Positions 53,966 through 62,445 of a stretch of DNA of 64,000 nucleotides are shown piece after piece. The DNA is from an uncultured Paracoccaceae bacterium. GTDB lineage: Bacteria > Pseudomonadota > Alphaproteobacteria > Rhodobacterales > Rhodobacteraceae. Under the pieces are notes generated by a model. The model did not search any database and had not been told where the DNA came from. It saw only the letters and a program-made list of their open reading frames with translations. The stretch covers positions 868,001 through 932,000 of the forward strand of contig CANLDN010000001.1 of NCBI GenBank assembly GCA_947489445.1, in the 5' to 3' direction. A program made the translations under genes and the position numbers. Positions within the stretch are counted from its first letter, which is position 1. Every line of letters starts with the position of its first letter.

Positions 53966-55495
53966 ATGAACGATGTCGGTAATTCACCTTTCGAACCCAA
54001 TCGAGCGGACGATATGCGGGCTGGCGCGCAGCGCGAGAACCCCGAGATGCCGCAAGCCGTACAGGACGCCGTTGCAGGGCAATCCGCAGGCACCAATGCA
54101 TTTCCTGAGGCTCGCGCAACATCACCGACAGGCACGGATCGCAACAGCGATGACCCGACATTGATCGCACATGATGTTCGATACGGCGAAAACTTGATCA
54201 TTCATCAAGACAATGAGCTTACCAATGCCGAACGTGCTGCGATTACAGATTTATTTGGACCAGGTGCTGTCGACAAGTTGCCAGAGGAAGTCTGGACCTT
54301 TGACATTGTGGACAGCCTTTCAAATAACGACCGTGTCGGCGAGGCAGGCCAGTGGGCAAGACCGCTACTTGGCCTCCTCCCATGGGCCGCAGACTATAAT
54401 CTCAGGGCAGATGTGTTGGACATGTCCAGCGCAACCATGCAGGACGCGGCTGAATACATAGGCCAGGACACAGATACTTTTCAAAGGTTAGTTGCATTAC
54501 ATGAGGTGACCCACAAAGTGTCCTATGCGCTTTACGGGACGGAAATCACCCGTGGTCAGCACGAAATACTCGCCCAGCTATCAACGACCTATTTTAACGA
54601 AGAAATCGGAATGCGTTTATTGGCAGCGGATATGGCCAACCCGAACGTTTCCGCAGAATACGGGCAATTACAAATGGCGGGGTTTCTTGCAGTGTTGCAG
54701 TCATTGGACAATCTCGGCATAGCGCACCCTTCAATGACGCAAGACGAATATCTCGACGCATTCCAAAGGGAATACACCCATGAGGATGACCAAGAAGGCA
54801 TGATACATGCCCTCTATTCCTTGGGCATGCGCGACGTCGTTGATCCAGCGGTTTTTAACGAACTCAGCAGGCAAATCCCCGGCGCGGTCGTCGATCAGCT
54901 CAAGCAGATGTTGCCGGATTATGTGTTGCCCGATCAAGGGGCGTTCAACCCGGACATCCCCTCGCAACACCCTGACAGCCAGTATTCAGGCACATCCATC
55001 TTCGGCCCGCAGCCGCCCCTGCCAATCGCGCCCGGCGATACGATCGCATATGCTCCACCGGCGGCCACCTTCGATCAGACGCCCGCGACCAACAGCGCCC
55101 CGACAAAACCCAACACAGCCTTGGCCGACCTTCTGGCAACACTGCCCGAAGGCAACACCCTGTCGGACCGCAACACCGCGTCGTTAAACGAACTGTCCTC
55201 ACTGATCCCCGATATCGGCAACCTGATCCAAAAAGGGCCCATGACAGGGCCGCCCGCGATGAATTTTGATGTGGCCACGCAACTTAGGAACCTGGGCCTT
55301 GATCTGCCAACGGGCGGGCAACCCGCACCGCCCGAAAGCAGCCCCGATTTCATTGGGCCACGATGGACGGCACCCACCGTACCGGATATCGGTGACCTGA
55401 TCCCCGATTTGCCCATGAAACCACCGCAGGCCGCCGGTGTTGATACCCTCACGCAGTTGAACAACCTGGGCCTTAACCTGCCCGTAACCTTCTGA
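53966..55495 (+). CDS. Unrecognised HExxH protein with duplicated C-terminal tail
   Basis: The 509-aa product starts at the ATG six bases after AGGAG (another ATG two codons earlier touches that site). There is no signal peptide. A zinc-protease-like motif, LVALHEVTHKVSYALYG, puts HEVTH at about 179-183, and a Glu about 20 residues later (RGQHEILAQ) could be the third ligand. The N-terminal 80 residues are polar and low-complexity. The last 100 residues are Pro-rich and contain two copies of a PDIG-L(I)...TQLxNLGLxLP unit. I know no family with this layout. A secreted or injected enzyme is possible given the T6SS island 4 kb away, but unproven. Confidence 0.82.
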   Translation: MNDVGNSPFEPNRADDMRAGAQRENPEMPQAVQDAVAGQSAGTNAFPEARATSPTGTDRNSDDPTLIAHDVRYGENLIIHQDNELTNAERAAITDLFGPGAVDKLPEEVWTFDIVDSLSNNDRVGEAGQWARPLLGLLPWAADYNLRADVLDMSSATMQDAAEYIGQDTDTFQRLVALHEVTHKVSYALYGTEITRGQHEILAQLSTTYFNEEIGMRLLAADMANPNVSAEYGQLQMAGFLAVLQSLDNLGIAHPSMTQDEYLDAFQREYTHEDDQEGMIHALYSLGMRDVVDPAVFNELSRQIPGAVVDQLKQMLPDYVLPDQGAFNPDIPSQHPDSQYSGTSIFGPQPPLPIAPGDTIAYAPPAATFDQTPATNSAPTKPNTALADLLATLPEGNTLSDRNTASLNELSSLIPDIGNLIQKGPMTGPPAMNFDVATQLRNLGLDLPTGGQPAPPESSPDFIGPRWTAPTVPDIGDLIPDLPMKPPQAAGVDTLTQLNNLGLNLPVTF

Positions 55496-55521
55496 ACCGC
55501 GCGCTGCGTTAAGGGGTCGGG

Positions 55522-55577
55522 CATGCGCAAATCATGCGCATGGTTTCTGCATAGGTTCTGTATCGCTTCTGTATCGT
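55522..55577. repeat. Eleven-base tandem repeats between convergent genes
   Basis: Two families of 11-base direct repeats sit one base apart in the convergent gap behind the HExxH gene and modC. The first is CATGCGCAAAT then CATGCGCATGG (55522-55543). The second is TTCTGCATAGG, TTCTGTATCGC, TTCTGTATCGT (55545-55577). An 11-base period is the spacing read by OmpR/PhoB-type regulators, but no gene start lies directly downstream. Function is unclear. Confidence 0.6.
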
Positions 55578-55660
55578 CGATTTACACCGAAAACCCGCTG
55601 TTAACGGGCGATTCCTCCGTCGGCCTGCTGGCTGCCATCTCCGCCCCACCGCGCGTTGCG

Positions 55661-56725
55661 TCAGCCCCCCACATCCTCCGGCCCGACGGCAGTGGCTTTA
55701 ATAATTGCATAGACCTGCTGCCCCACCTCAAGCGCCATCAATTTGGCGCTGCGCCGCGTAACCCGCGCCAACAGCTGATCGCGCCCGGCCTGCAATCCAA
55801 CAGCAACACCCGGCCCGCGCCCCGCCTCGATCGCTGTGATTTGCACGGGTAAAACGTTCAACGCACTGATCCCAATTGGTTTTTCACGCGAAAGGATCAC
55901 ATCCTGCGCAGGGATACGCAGCCGCACTTGTTGCCCCAGCCTGCCTAAATTACCCGGCAGAACGATGCGCCCACCAGAAAACGCCAGCTCCGTCAGCCCA
56001 TCATCAAGCAATCGGCCCGCGACCTTGGTCACGATCACCGCACCGGCATCTCGCACACCCAAAAGCGGAACGGCCGCAGGGCTCGACAAAACCTCGCCCA
56101 CCGGCCCTGTCGCCACAACGCGGCCCTGCTCCAGTATAACCACCGTCGTCGCCAATCTGGCGACCTCAGACACGTCATGACTGACATATAAAATAGGCAC
56201 CTGCACCTCATCGCGCAGGCGCACAATATAAGGCAAAATCTCGGCCTTTCGCGGGGCGTCCAATGCCGCTAAAGGTTCGTCCATCAACAGTATTTGCGGA
56301 TCACACATCAAGGCACGGCCCAAGGCCACGCGTTGCCTTTCGCCGCCCGATAGACCCGCAGGTTTGCGCTCTAACAGATCACCCAGCCCCAACATCTCAA
56401 TCACCCGCGCGGCATCATGATCACCACCATAAGACAGATTGCGTGCCACAGTCATATGCGGAAATAACCGTGCATCTTGAAACACATAGCCCGCCCGCCT
56501 GCGCGCCACCGGCAGGTTGATCCGTTTCTGATCGTCAAACAAAATTGCATCACCGACCGCGATCTGCCCACGCTCTGGGCGGACCAGCCCCGCGACCGCA
56601 TTAATCAGCGTCGTTTTGCCCGATCCCGACCGCCCAAAAACAGCAGTCACTCCGGCAGGCGCATCAAAGCGCGCATCAAGCGCGAAATCACCCAAGCGCT
56701 TGTGAACATTGACATTCAACATCAT
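55661..56725 (-). CDS. modC: Molybdate ABC transporter ATP-binding protein ModC
   Basis: The 354-aa product has Walker A VFGRSGSGKTTLINAVAG, signature LSGGERQRVALGRAL, Walker B ILLMDEPLAALD and a C-terminal Mop/TOBE molybdate-binding region (SALNVLPVQITAIEAGRGPG to the end). The ATPase has the compact form and the LDAPRKAEI segment of ModC. It starts inside the end of modB with a four-base overlap and completes the operon modABC. Confidence 0.93.
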   Translation of the reverse strand: MMLNVNVHKRLGDFALDARFDAPAGVTAVFGRSGSGKTTLINAVAGLVRPERGQIAVGDAILFDDQKRINLPVARRRAGYVFQDARLFPHMTVARNLSYGGDHDAARVIEMLGLGDLLERKPAGLSGGERQRVALGRALMCDPQILLMDEPLAALDAPRKAEILPYIVRLRDEVQVPILYVSHDVSEVARLATTVVILEQGRVVATGPVGEVLSSPAAVPLLGVRDAGAVIVTKVAGRLLDDGLTELAFSGGRIVLPGNLGRLGQQVRLRIPAQDVILSREKPIGISALNVLPVQITAIEAGRGPGVAVGLQAGRDQLLARVTRRSAKLMALEVGQQVYAIIKATAVGPEDVGG

Positions 56726-57417
56726 CGGCCAACCTTACGGGCCATCCGGCGCGCCAGCCATTCAGACAGCAAAAGCGCGCCCATCGCCAGAACAATGGAC
56801 ACAAAGACAAGGCGCAAAACCGCAGGCTCTTCGCCCGGAACCTGCAGCAACCCATAGATCGCGGACGGGATCGTCTGCGTCTGCCCCGGAATAGCCGCCA
56901 CAAAGGTGATGGTCGCCCCGAATTCGCCCAGCGCCTTGGCAAATCCCAGAACCGCGCCCGCCAGCACACCGGGCATGATCAGGGGCAAGGTTACAGTCGC
57001 GAAAATGCGACGGCGCGACGCACCCAAAGTGGCCGCCGCGTCCTCTAGCCCCGGATCAACCGCCTCAATCCCCAAACGGATCGCGCGAACCATCAGGGGA
57101 AACGCCATCACGGCAGCGGCCAGCGCCGCACCAGTCCAACGAAAGGTGAAAGACACGCCAAAACTGTTAAAAAGAAAGGCCCCCACCGGCCCTTGCTGCC
57201 CAAAAACGACCAGCAAAAGATACCCCGTCACGACAGGCGGCAACACCAAGGGAAGATGAACAAGACCGTTGAGCAACTGGCGACCGGGAAAGGATTTGCG
57301 TGCCAGCACATACGCCACCCAAATAGCCAACGGCAGGGCACAAACGGTTGCGACAACCGCAACCTGCAACGACAACCAAATCGCCGCCCACTCTGCCGGG
57401 CCAAACAGATCAGTCAT
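56722..57417 (-). CDS. modB: Molybdate ABC transporter permease ModB
   Basis: The 231-aa product is a five-helix permease with the EAA loop EAVDPGLEDAAATLGASRRR and LGEFGATITFVAAIPGQTQT, both standard for ModB. It overlaps modA by eight bases and modC by four. It transports molybdate through the inner membrane. Confidence 0.93.
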   Translation of the reverse strand: MTDLFGPAEWAAIWLSLQVAVVATVCALPLAIWVAYVLARKSFPGRQLLNGLVHLPLVLPPVVTGYLLLVVFGQQGPVGAFLFNSFGVSFTFRWTGAALAAAVMAFPLMVRAIRLGIEAVDPGLEDAAATLGASRRRIFATVTLPLIMPGVLAGAVLGFAKALGEFGATITFVAAIPGQTQTIPSAIYGLLQVPGEEPAVLRLVFVSIVLAMGALLLSEWLARRMARKVGR

Positions 57418-58153
57418 GCGGCCCCGTCACCGCCGGCAGGAACCCGGCATCCGCAAAGGCGGCCTGCCCGGCTTCCCCCAACACGAGGGTCAAGAAACCG
57501 CCGGCCTCCGGCACAGCATCGGTGGTTTGAGCAGCCAGATATCGAATGGGCGGGTGGGTACCTTCTGGAAAACGGGCCACAACACGGACCTGATCACTGA
57601 CCCGCGCATCCGTTTCATAAACAATGCCCAAGGGTGCCTGCCCGCGCGCCACAAGCGCCAAGGCAGCGCGTACATTGTCAACCTCGGCCAACTGATCGGC
57701 GTAAGCATCCCACAGACCCAAAGACGCCAACGCCGCCTTGGCATAAATGCCTGCAGGCACCGCACGGGTCAGCGCCACCGCAATGCGGCCACCGGCCAAT
57801 GCCGCATCGATGCCAGGCGCTGTCAAATCAACCTCATCCATGCTCGACGGACCAATCAGAACCAGCCGATTGCTGGCCACATCAACAGCACCCGCGACAT
57901 GCCCGCCATCAACCAGAAAATCCATCCAGGTAACATTGGCAAGCAGAACGACATCCGCCGGTGCGCCAAGGCTGATCTGGCGCGCCAGCGTGCCGCTGCC
58001 ACCGTAGGACACCACAACATCGCCAAACTCTGCCGCAAGCGCATCAAGTGGCTGTTTCAGGCTGGCGGCGGCAAACACCACAACCTCGGCTCGGGCGGCA
58101 GGTACAAGCCCTGCAAGCACAAGAAAGGCGGTGAAGATAAAGCGGGTTGTCAT
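57410..58153 (-). CDS. modA: Molybdate ABC transporter binding protein ModA
   Basis: The 247-aa product from the ATG at 58153 has a signal peptide (ending PAARA) and the ModA motifs VVVFAAASLKQPLDALAAEF and VSYGGSGTLARQISLGAPAD, including the SLxxPL oxyanion-binding serine region. A longer frame upstream to 58294 is rejected because it removes the signal peptide. It captures molybdate in the periplasm. No ModE-type palindrome was recognised upstream. Confidence 0.92.
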   Translation of the reverse strand: MTTRFIFTAFLVLAGLVPAARAEVVVFAAASLKQPLDALAAEFGDVVVSYGGSGTLARQISLGAPADVVLLANVTWMDFLVDGGHVAGAVDVASNRLVLIGPSSMDEVDLTAPGIDAALAGGRIAVALTRAVPAGIYAKAALASLGLWDAYADQLAEVDNVRAALALVARGQAPLGIVYETDARVSDQVRVVARFPEGTHPPIRYLAAQTTDAVPEAGGFLTLVLGEAGQAAFADAGFLPAVTGPHD

Positions 58154-58191
58154 GGCAGGACTATCCGGCGGTTGGCCGGGCAAGGCAAGGG

Positions 58192-59349
58192 TCAGAGCCA
58201 CGCCAATGCACGCACCATCAGCGCATCGGCGCGTTGCCGCACATCCGCGTTGATCGGGCCATGACGCGGAGCATCGCGCAGGGTGGTAATCCAATGCTTC
58301 TGTGGCAAATGCGTGCGAAACGGCCCCTTCCAGGTCAAGGCTCGCAACACATCTTGCGCTTGCTCCGGCAGGATATCAGGCACCTCTGCATCATTCAAAA
58401 CCGCCCAGACACCGGCCCAAAGACGGCCCACCGACCACGGATTATACCCGCCACCGCCCAGCACCAAATAGCGCGGCGCCACCGGGCGTAATGCGGCAAC
58501 AATCGCCCAATGCGCATTATTGGACAGGGTCAGACGGGATTGCGGATCTTCGGTCACTGCATCCGCCCCGCATTGCAGCACAACCGCATCAGGGCGAAAG
58601 CCGCTGACCAATGGCAGGATCACCTCATCGCGGATCAGGGCCATGTCATCATCGTGCAGACCACGCGGCACGGGCAAATTGAATACCTGCCCAACCCCGC
58701 GATCGTCTAACGCGCCTGTCCGCGGCCAACGGTTTTCTTCATGCACCGAAATCATCAACGTATCTGGATCATCGGCAAAGGCATGTTCGACACCGTCAGG
58801 ATGATGCGCATCAATATCCACATAGGCGACGCGCTGCGCACCATTGCGCCGCAACGACTGGATCGCCAGCACCGGATCGTTAAGGTAGCAAAACCCGTTG
58901 GCACGGTCCGGCAATCCATGATGGGTGCCGCCCGCCGGGGAATAAATAATGCCCCCCTTCGCCAGCAATTCGCCCGCCAGCAATGATGCCCCGGCAGAGG
59001 TCGCAGGGCGGCGATACATCTCTGCAAATACGGGGTTTGAGGGCGTGCCTAACCCATGACGGTCGCGGGTGTCATCGCTGACCGCTTGGGCCGCCTCGGC
59101 GGCCTGAAGGGCGGCCAGATAGGCATCCGTATGAAAGCCCCGCAACGCCGCCGGCTTCGCACGCGGGCTGGTGATGAATTGCGCCGCTGGCAGCCATCCC
59201 ATGGCACGGGCCAAATCCATCACGGTCGAAACACGCGGCACGCGCAGCGGGTGCCAAGCACCATAGCTGGAATGGCGATAAATCTCTGACCCGATAAATC
59301 GCGGGCGGGGGGTTGCCGGGGCAACCGGGTCATGCGTAACGTCGGCCAT
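58192..59349 (-). CDS. Histone deacetylase/AcuC-APAH family protein
   Basis: The 385-aa product carries the arginase-deacetylase fold marks. The active-site pair GTHHG lies near 141-145. The zinc site YVDIDAHHPDG has Asp180 and His182, with a second metal-type Asp in QCGADAVTEDP. The transition-state Tyr is in GGGGYNP near the C-terminus. Bacterial relatives deacetylate proteins (AcuC acting on acetyl-CoA synthetase) or polyamines. Acs with its acetylatable Lys is encoded in this window, though 35 kb away. It is encoded head to head with the Nudix gene, 33 bases apart. Confidence 0.9.
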   Translation of the reverse strand: MADVTHDPVAPATPRPRFIGSEIYRHSSYGAWHPLRVPRVSTVMDLARAMGWLPAAQFITSPRAKPAALRGFHTDAYLAALQAAEAAQAVSDDTRDRHGLGTPSNPVFAEMYRRPATSAGASLLAGELLAKGGIIYSPAGGTHHGLPDRANGFCYLNDPVLAIQSLRRNGAQRVAYVDIDAHHPDGVEHAFADDPDTLMISVHEENRWPRTGALDDRGVGQVFNLPVPRGLHDDDMALIRDEVILPLVSGFRPDAVVLQCGADAVTEDPQSRLTLSNNAHWAIVAALRPVAPRYLVLGGGGYNPWSVGRLWAGVWAVLNDAEVPDILPEQAQDVLRALTWKGPFRTHLPQKHWITTLRDAPRHGPINADVRQRADALMVRALAWL

Positions 59350-59382
59350 ATCGCGGATGTAACGCAAATTCAGATTGGAACC

Positions 59383-59856
59383 ATGGCGAAATCATCTGTC
59401 CGACAGCTTCCCCTGAAATTTCGCACTGGCCGCAAAACGGACGTACGCGCGCAATTCGCGGCGCTGTGCTGGCGGATCAAAAACGGTAAACTGCAAATCT
59501 GCCTTGTGACCAGCCGGACGCGGAAACGCTGGATCGTGCCCAAAGGCTGGCCCATGCATAAACAAACGCCTGCATCCGCAGCGGCCACCGAAGCCTTTGA
59601 AGAGGCGGGATTGACGGGCGATGCCTCTGACCAATGCCTCGGTGCTTATAGCTACACCAAGCCGCTCAAGGCGGGTGCGACGCCGATCATCACAATGGTC
59701 TACCCGGTCCACGTGCACAACGTACACAGCAAATGGCCAGAAAAGCACCAAAGACGGCGCAAATGGTTCAGCCCTAAAAAAGCTGCCAAGAAACTGTCCG
59801 AGCCAGAGCTTAAACGTATCGTCGCCACCTTCAAACCCAACAAATTCCCGCATTAG
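59383..59856 (+). CDS. Nudix hydrolase, diphosphoinositol-polyphosphate-phosphatase-like
   Basis: The 157-aa product has a Nudix box of the form GWPMHKQTPASAAATEAFEEAGL (split: GWPMHKQ, TPASAAAT, EAFEEAGL). The metal-binding EEAGL end is intact. The usual first Glu is Gln and the Arg before the Glu is Thr, changes common in this alphaproteobacterial subfamily. The leading segment LVTSRTRKRWIVPKGWPM is typical of Aps/DIPP-like Nudix enzymes that cut diadenosine or inositol pyrophosphates. The C-terminus is basic. Start at 59383 follows TTGGAA. Confidence 0.86.
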   Translation: MAKSSVRQLPLKFRTGRKTDVRAQFAALCWRIKNGKLQICLVTSRTRKRWIVPKGWPMHKQTPASAAATEAFEEAGLTGDASDQCLGAYSYTKPLKAGATPIITMVYPVHVHNVHSKWPEKHQRRRKWFSPKKAAKKLSEPELKRIVATFKPNKFPH

Positions 59857-59860
59857 AGCA

Positions 59861-59950
59861 TGTCGATTTCACACTGAGACATCAAACATCGCTCTTCGCG
59901 TTCGACCAACGGGAGACGTCGCGAAAAAGCGTTTCAGTGTTAAGTCGATA
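59861..59950. repeat. Large imperfect inverted repeat
   Basis: The arm 59861-59880 matches the inverse of 59931-59950 at 16 of 20 positions. The inner part CGCTCTTCGCG pairs with CGCGAAAAAGCG. It lies between the Nudix and DUF1178 genes. It could fold as a long hairpin or be a dispersed palindromic repeat of this genome. It lacks a terminal T run. Confidence 0.55.
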
Positions 59951-60021
59951 CGCTTTAGGCAAAACTTGCAAGCGACCCAAAAACGCTTATTTAACCCGAC
60001 ATCCTGTATGAAATGGTGCCG

Positions 60022-60426
60022 ATGATACGTTTTCACCTCAAATGCGACCAGAACCACGAATTTGAAAGCTGGTTCCAGTCCGGCGATGCCTTTGACAAGC
60101 TGGTCGCCACTGGCATGGTAAACTGCACCTCTTGCGGCTCCACGGCGATTTCCAAATCCATCATGGCCCCGGCCGTCAGCACATCCACCCAGGTCACTGC
60201 GCCCAAACCAACCGAGGCGGCACTGACCGAATTGCGCGACAAAGTCGAAGCAAATTCCGATTATGTCGGCGGCAGTTTCGTCAAGGAAGCGCGCGACATG
60301 CATGACGGGCTCAAGCCAGAGCGCCCGATCTACGGAGAGGCCAAGATGGATGAGGCGAAAAAGCTGCTGGAAGATGGTATTCCGGTTATGCCGCTGCCAT
60401 TCATTCCGCGCAAGAAAACCAACTGA
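60022..60426 (+). CDS. DUF1178 family protein
   Basis: The product is 134 aa from the ATG at 60022 (an ATG three codons earlier is possible). It starts MIRFHLKCDQNHEFESWFQS and has CTSCGS near residue 40, the two-part Cys motif of DUF1178. A linker of low complexity leads to the conserved tail GIPVMPLPFIPRKKTN. Single Cys plus CxxC suggests a small zinc-ribbon-like fold. Function is unknown across the family. Confidence 0.9.
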   Translation: MIRFHLKCDQNHEFESWFQSGDAFDKLVATGMVNCTSCGSTAISKSIMAPAVSTSTQVTAPKPTEAALTELRDKVEANSDYVGGSFVKEARDMHDGLKPERPIYGEAKMDEAKKLLEDGIPVMPLPFIPRKKTN

Positions 60427-60447
60427 TCCCGAACCAAAGGTGCTGAT

Positions 60448-61098
60448 ATGACAATCCTGATCACGGGGGCCAATCGGGGCATCGGCAAAGCAATCTTCGA
60501 TGGCTATGCCGCCAAGGGCAACATCGTTATGGGAACACATCGCAAGCCGAGCGACGGCGCAATGTGCGAACTAGATGTAACCAGTCCAGCATCACAGGCG
60601 GCATTGGCGACGAAATTGGGCGACGCCACGATCAACCTGTTGGTTTGCAACGCGGGCATATACCCCGACAAGGGCCAACAACTCGACAATGGATACCCGG
60701 CGAACATGTGGGCCGATGGGTTCGCCACCAATGTCACTGGCGTATTTTTGACCATTCAAAACCTGCTGCCGCATCTGCGACGCGCACCCAATGGCAAAAT
60801 CGCCATTATCTCTTCGCAAATGGCATCCTCCACACACGCGCCCGGCGGCAGCTATATCTACCGGGCAAGCAAAGCGGCTGTGCTGAACCTAGGACGCAAT
60901 CTGGCCACTGACCTGAAATCCGAGGGGATCGCTGTTGGCGTCTACCACCCGGGTTGGGTCCAAACCGACATGGGCGGTGATGCCGCGGCGATTGACACGA
61001 CCACCAGCGCGGCCGGGCTGATTGACCGCTTTACCGCGCTATCGCTTGCGACAACCGGATGCTTTGAAACCTGGGACGGCAAACCACACGCCTACTAA
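60448..61098 (+). CDS. Short-chain dehydrogenase/reductase
   Basis: The 216-aa product is a compact SDR. It has the nucleotide motif ITGANRGIGKAIFDGYAAKG, NAGIYPDKG after the fourth strand, the catalytic Ser in AIISSQMASS and the YRASKAA motif with Tyr and Lys. The substrate loop is short, as in the C-factor-like or YciK-like SDRs. It starts 21 bases after the DUF1178 gene. The substrate is unknown. Confidence 0.9.
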   Translation: MTILITGANRGIGKAIFDGYAAKGNIVMGTHRKPSDGAMCELDVTSPASQAALATKLGDATINLLVCNAGIYPDKGQQLDNGYPANMWADGFATNVTGVFLTIQNLLPHLRRAPNGKIAIISSQMASSTHAPGGSYIYRASKAAVLNLGRNLATDLKSEGIAVGVYHPGWVQTDMGGDAAAIDTTTSAAGLIDRFTALSLATTGCFETWDGKPHAY

Positions 61099-61130
61099 GC
61101 GATTGCTCTTCCATACCAGCATCATTAAAG

Positions 61131-61158
61131 GAGACGCGGATCAACAAAGCCGCGTCTT
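61131..61158 (+). terminator. Hairpin in the lysC leader
   Basis: AGACGCGG (61132-61139) pairs perfectly with CCGCGTCT (61150-61157), closed by a 10-base loop, 13 bases before the lysC start. There is no T tract, so it may terminate weakly or shape lysC translation rather than act as a true intrinsic terminator. Confidence 0.4.
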
Positions 61159-61170
61159 GCAAGGAACACC

Positions 61171-62409
61171 ATGCCTACGCTTGTGATGAAATTTGGCGGC
61201 ACCTCTGTCGCCAATCTCGATAGGATCGCCCGTGCCGCCAAGCGCGTGGCGCGTGAAGTGGCCAATGGTTATGACGTGATCGTCATCGTTTCCGCTATGT
61301 CAGGCAAGACCAATGAATTGGTCGGCTGGGTCAACGAAACCTCGCCGCTTTATGATGCCCGCGAATATGACGCCATTGTTTCTTCCGGCGAAAACGTAAC
61401 GGCCGGGCTGATGTCCCTGCGTCTGCAGGAAATGGATATTCCCGCGCGCAGCTGGCAGGGCTGGCAAGTGCCCGTCATGACCACATCCGCCCATTCCAGT
61501 GCACGGATCGAAGAAATTCCGACCGACAACATCAACGCCAAGTTCGGCGAAGGGATGCGGGTCGCAGTCGTCGCTGGCTTTCAGGGGATCAGCCCTGAAG
61601 GACGGATCACGACGCTGGGGCGCGGTGGGTCTGACACCACGGCTGTCGCCTTTGCCGCTGCGTTTAGTGCAGAACGTTGCGATATCTACACGGATGTCGA
61701 TGGGGTCTATACGACGGACCCGCGCATCACCAATAAAGCCCGCAAACTTGACAAGATAGCGTTCGAGGAAATGCTGGAACTGGCCTCACTCGGGGCGAAG
61801 GTTTTGCAAACCCGGTCCGTGGAACTGGCCATGCGCTACAAGGTGCGCCTGCGGGTGCTGTCATCATTTGAAGAACCATCAGACACCGCAGGCACATTCG
61901 TCTGCGATGAGGAGGAAATCATGGAATCCAACGTAGTTGCCGGTGTGGCCTATTCCCGTGACGAAGCCAAAATGACCCTCATTTCGGTGGCTGACCGTCC
62001 CGGCATCGCCGCCGCGATCTTTGGGCCTTTGTCCGAAGCAGGGGTCAATGTCGACATGATCGTTCAGAACATTTCCGAAGAAGGTCGCACCGACATGACC
62101 TTTTCCTGCCCGACCGATCAGGTCAAACGCGCCGAAAAGGCGATGCAGGATGCCAAGAACAGCGGCGAGATCAACTTTCATGATCTGGTCGCAGATGAAG
62201 GCGTGGCCAAGGTCAGTGTCGTGGGTATCGGGATGCGGAGCCACACCGGTGTGGCCGCCAAAATGTTCGAAGTTTTATCCACTGAAGGTGTAAACATAAA
62301 AGTCATTACAACCTCCGAGATAAAAATTTCCGTGCTGATTGACAGAAAATACATGGAACTTGCCGTGCAAGCCCTGCATGATGCTTTCGAATTGGAAAAG
62401 GCTGGCTGA
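61171..62409 (+). CDS. lysC: Aspartate kinase
   Basis: The 412-aa product starts MPTLVMKFGGTSVANLDRIA, the KFGGTSV signature of aspartokinase. It also has RGGSDTTAVAFAAAF, DVDGVYTTDPRI and two C-terminal ACT domains (VADRPGIAAAIFGPLSEAGV and VVGIGMRSHTGVAAKMFEVL) that bind lysine/threonine for feedback control. It opens the pathway to lysine, methionine, threonine and diaminopimelate. In Rhodobacteraceae it is usually followed by ptsP, as here. Confidence 0.96.
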   Translation: MPTLVMKFGGTSVANLDRIARAAKRVAREVANGYDVIVIVSAMSGKTNELVGWVNETSPLYDAREYDAIVSSGENVTAGLMSLRLQEMDIPARSWQGWQVPVMTTSAHSSARIEEIPTDNINAKFGEGMRVAVVAGFQGISPEGRITTLGRGGSDTTAVAFAAAFSAERCDIYTDVDGVYTTDPRITNKARKLDKIAFEEMLELASLGAKVLQTRSVELAMRYKVRLRVLSSFEEPSDTAGTFVCDEEEIMESNVVAGVAYSRDEAKMTLISVADRPGIAAAIFGPLSEAGVNVDMIVQNISEEGRTDMTFSCPTDQVKRAEKAMQDAKNSGEINFHDLVADEGVAKVSVVGIGMRSHTGVAAKMFEVLSTEGVNIKVITTSEIKISVLIDRKYMELAVQALHDAFELEKAG

Positions 62410-62445
62410 TCCTGCTCACGGATCGGTCTGCTGATAAGGGGGCCA

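Noticed and set aside
57269..58264. 331-codon plus-strand open frame
   Set aside because: Antisense to modA and modB, which have clear family motifs; no own motif or ribosome site.
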